From: Unio delphinus
Taxonomy: Eukaryota; Mollusca; Bivalvia; Unionida; Unionidae
Assembly (NCBI GenBank): GCA_029339505.1
Contig: JAQISU010000094.1
Span: 2,753,501 to 2,817,500, forward strand
Length of the DNA stretch: 64,000 bases
Reading direction: 5' to 3'
Shown here: in pieces, positions 61,440 to 64,000 of the stretch
Layout of the letters: each line of letters opens with the position of its first letter
Position numbering within the stretch: the first letter of the stretch is position 1
The notes under the pieces: generated by a model
Told to the model about the DNA's origin: nothing
Seen by the model: only the letters and a program-made list of their open reading frames with translations
The model's database searches: none
Program-made: the position numbers and the translations under genes

Positions 61440-62830
61440 TTAATTTAACTAAACTAGTTCAGTTTGCTTCTTTCTATTATATAGTTTAAGAACTAGATAC
61501 ATAACATAAATTGGGGACTCGTCCAGGGTCCGAATTTCACAAATATTAAAAATTGTCTATAAAATTTATATTTACTTTGCTTTAAACATTTCATTGCCCA
61601 AGGTTAAAGATTTTTATCTCACACAATTCAAACATCATTAGTCAAATCAACAAACATTCACCATGTCATCTAAAGTGGAGATGGGTGGTTTCAATGACCC
61701 TGGCCTACCATATCTGAAGATGTCGCTAGTTCTCTTTTGTGGAAAAACATTTTGAAGACCAACATCATTGGCTTGTTTGGCATATGGACAACCTGGATGC
61801 TGGTAGTACAGATTAATGATTCACTATCACCACTACCAGCTGCTCCAAAAATCCTGGCTAAATGGAGAGATTTCTCACTTAGATCATTGTTAGTGTTATG
61901 GCAAGTTGCTGACAGTGCAGCTAAACAGACAGAGCTGTCATGAAGATCCTCATACATGGATTGTTTCAATGAAAAGGTCCCCATTCCGGGATGGCTGGTG
62001 TCAGCTGGATGGCCGGTAAACATGCAACATTATGAACTGGATCCAATGTTTCTAGCATAAATAGCCCAAATCATGCTAACTCATAAATGAAAGCATCAAG
62101 TCAACAATATCATGGTGTAACATAGTTTTAAATAGACAAAGTCTCATGGTGCAACATAGTTTTAAATAGACAAAGTCTCATGGTGTAACATAGTTTTAAA
62201 TAGACAAAGTCTCATGGTGTAACAGTTTTAAATAGACAAAATCTCATGGTGTAACATAGTTTTAAATAGACAAAGTCTCATGGTGTAACATAGTTTTAAA
62301 TAGACAAAGTCTCATGGTGTAACATAGTTTTAAACAGACAAAGTCTCATGGTGTAACATAGTTTTAAACAGACAAAGTCTAAAAGGACTACAGAATCAGT
62401 CAAATGTGGCAGAAATAGCATAATGTATACAACCTAAAAACTAGCGACACCTAGCCGTGGCAAAAGAAGGTAATGTTCAAGAGTTATTGCCCTTCATATA
62501 TGAGATAAACTAAGAAAAAAAGTTTCATCGTTTAGCAGGGCTGGATTTGCGAGACAGATGGCTAATATTCCTAACATAATATGATTGTGTAACATATCTT
62601 ACGAAGAAATAAACTATAACCATTGTAAAAGTTTTTTTTAAAAAGACTTGTTGGCTTTTCCAAATTTTGTTCATCTTGATCAAGGATCGAATTTTATATT
62701 TGGAAGTTTCAGTTTTACTTTGCATGAATTAGGCATCCAACAGTTAATCTTCTATCTATCACCTTTAAAATCAAGGGGGCATCTGAAACTTTTCATCAAA
62801 CAAAGAAGAATATGATTCGGTCATATTGCT
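61440..62830 (+). pseudogene. Ty3/gypsy-type LTR element relic, internally deleted
   Basis: TGGGGACTCGTCCAGGGT at 61512-61529 closely resembles the tRNA-Pro primer-binding site of many retroelements. An ATG ORF (61663) follows as a gag candidate. Near 62,660-62,800 the plus strand reads HLDQGSNFIFGSF and LHELGIQQ, the second-Asp region of a gypsy integrase, in decayed form. Reverse transcriptase is missing between them, so this is a deleted copy. Confidence 0.5.
62110..62385. repeat. 34-bp minisatellite, ~8 units
   Basis: Units of CATGGTGTAACATAGTTTTA + AATAGACAAAGTCT, one of them shortened. Confidence 0.95.
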
Positions 62831-63540
62831 TTGTTTTTTTTTTTGTTGTTAGGGAAACAATATAAGACCATTAGGGTTTAGTCCGACTCCATTAGGACTG
62901 TCATATGCAAACACCACCACAGTGATACCCTGGATGCATGTGGTAACCATGGAAATAACCGGCTCCTATAATGGAATAGGTCGCATGTAGGAGTCGCGGT
63001 ATTACTTCAACTCCCAATGTAAACATATGGAAAAACACCATCATATTCAAATTTCAATAACTTAACATTTCTGGTTGCTAATGGTCAGACCTATATTTCT
63101 CCATGCACAGCTATCCTTGGTTTAAGCTTCTGTGTGCAGAATACCATATGAGCCGCGGAATGTTTTTAATCTACCCATGCATGAAACAAGTTATTGATTC
63201 TGCACCAAATGAATCAAGTGCTACTTTCATTTTTGAGTACTCCTAAGTCAAGCCTGTACAAATACTAAAATTCCATAATAGAATATTGTCTATGTTCTTT
63301 TAAAATTACAGATAGGATAAGCTCTCAAAAGATATTTGTACTAGAATTTTTCATTATTAACCAATTATGGACCACCAAACCCGTATATACTCGACTATTT
63401 CTTCAGACATTTCTAAATTGGTTCACAGTTCATCCATATAACCAGCACGGTGTGTCCTAGAACGTGATGCAATCTTCAACGAACTCTATTTAAAAGACTG
63501 ACTTTCCTCTTCCTCCAGTGATAATCCGTACAAGTTATTT
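62831..63540. other. Host-like DNA with no recognised gene
   Basis: No ORF or motif I can support. Confidence 0.45.
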
Positions 63541-63710
63541 CGATGGATGGATGGGGTGGATAGGTGAGTGGACGGATGGACGGAGGAAAAGACAGACAGA
63601 CAGACCAATGGAGGGAGGGAGGGAGGGTGGATGACGGGTGGGAAGAGTGGACGGATGGGTGGATTAAAAGACAGATAGATAGATAGATAGATAGGTCGGT
63701 AGTTAGTAAG
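63541..63710. repeat. Degenerate GGAT/GACA/GGGA/GATA short tandem repeats
   Basis: Mixed purine-rich tetranucleotide tracts: GGAT, GACA, GGGA and GATA in succession. Confidence 0.9.
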
Positions 63711-64000
63711 GTAGGTACAAAATACCTAGCTGCAAAATCGAAGATTTGGAATATAAGAATAATTCCAGCAATGACCTTCGGAATTAGGCCTAATTTAACG
63801 GTGGCTCTTTAAGATATATGAGAGTTTTGGCTACAGCAGGAGCGTGCCAAACACTAGCATGATATAGAAAACACAATAAAGGATCAATAGAAATGGACTT
63901 TAATTAGAAATATGGACCATACAATAGTACCAGTCGTTTCCTTTGCATGAAACTGGGCGAAAATGGCACCAAAAATCACGTCCCTGAAAAACAAAATGCA

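Noticed and set aside
61691..62023. 110-aa minus-strand ORF opposite the gag candidate
   Set aside because: No recognisable motif; the plus strand has the primer site and integrase fragment in consistent order.

Overview
This looks like AT-rich nuclear DNA of an animal, probably a marine invertebrate; a bivalve mollusc is my best guess. Host-like DNA (1-4951 and 47461-64000) carries long microsatellites and minisatellites, decayed retroelements (a LINE at 59.4-61.2 kb and Ty3/gypsy-like relics near 1.6 kb and 61.5-62.8 kb) and one convincing spliced host gene for a small secreted protein (exons at 51.46, 52.16 and 53.65 kb).

The centre (4952-47460) is three integrated copies of one family of mid-size dsDNA virus-like elements of the Maverick/Polinton-adintovirus type, nested inside one another in the same orientation. 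E1 (4952-47460, about 12.3 kb of its own DNA) is old and decayed. E2 (6930-37120, about 15.1 kb of its own) is inserted in the E1 integrase gene. E3 (13356-28399, 15,044 bp) is inserted in the E2 zinc-finger gene. Each has terminal inverted repeats starting AGCAGCA and a perfect 5-bp target duplication (AAACG, CCAGG, ACAAT). Removing each insert joins the split host ORF in frame, so the nesting order is secure: E1, then E2, then E3.

Gene order in a complete element, left to right: packaging ATPase (-); DUF5679 zinc ribbon joined to a parvovirus-like phospholipase A2 by a probable -1 frameshift; DDE (rve) integrase; converging with it a ~1,290-aa replicase on the minus strand (basic repeats, PolB-like polymerase, SF1 helicase, HNH-like zinc module); a divergent palindromic promoter; a Cys-rich zinc-finger protein; a NUMOD/HNH endonuclease; a ~118-aa protein; two covarying hairpins; then the virion cluster (modular DDDDDD protein, 143-aa protein, major capsid protein, small core protein in two frames, adenain-type protease, fibre-like repeat protein, two-TM protein, penton-like minor capsid protein).

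No copy is fully intact. E2 has an intact ATPase, capsid, protease and fibre set but a broken integrase and replicase. E3 has an intact integrase but stops or frameshifts in the ATPase, replicase, capsid and core genes. Many lesions are single-base changes in A/T runs, so some could be sequencing errors. E2 and E3 are nearly identical over most of their length but differ sharply in a few modules: hairpin stems, the middle of the DDDDDD gene, fibre repeat number and the centre of the penton-like protein. The likely novelties are the triple nest, within-element homogenisation of the terminal repeats, the frameshift site, the covarying hairpins and dyad promoters, and the modular variation.
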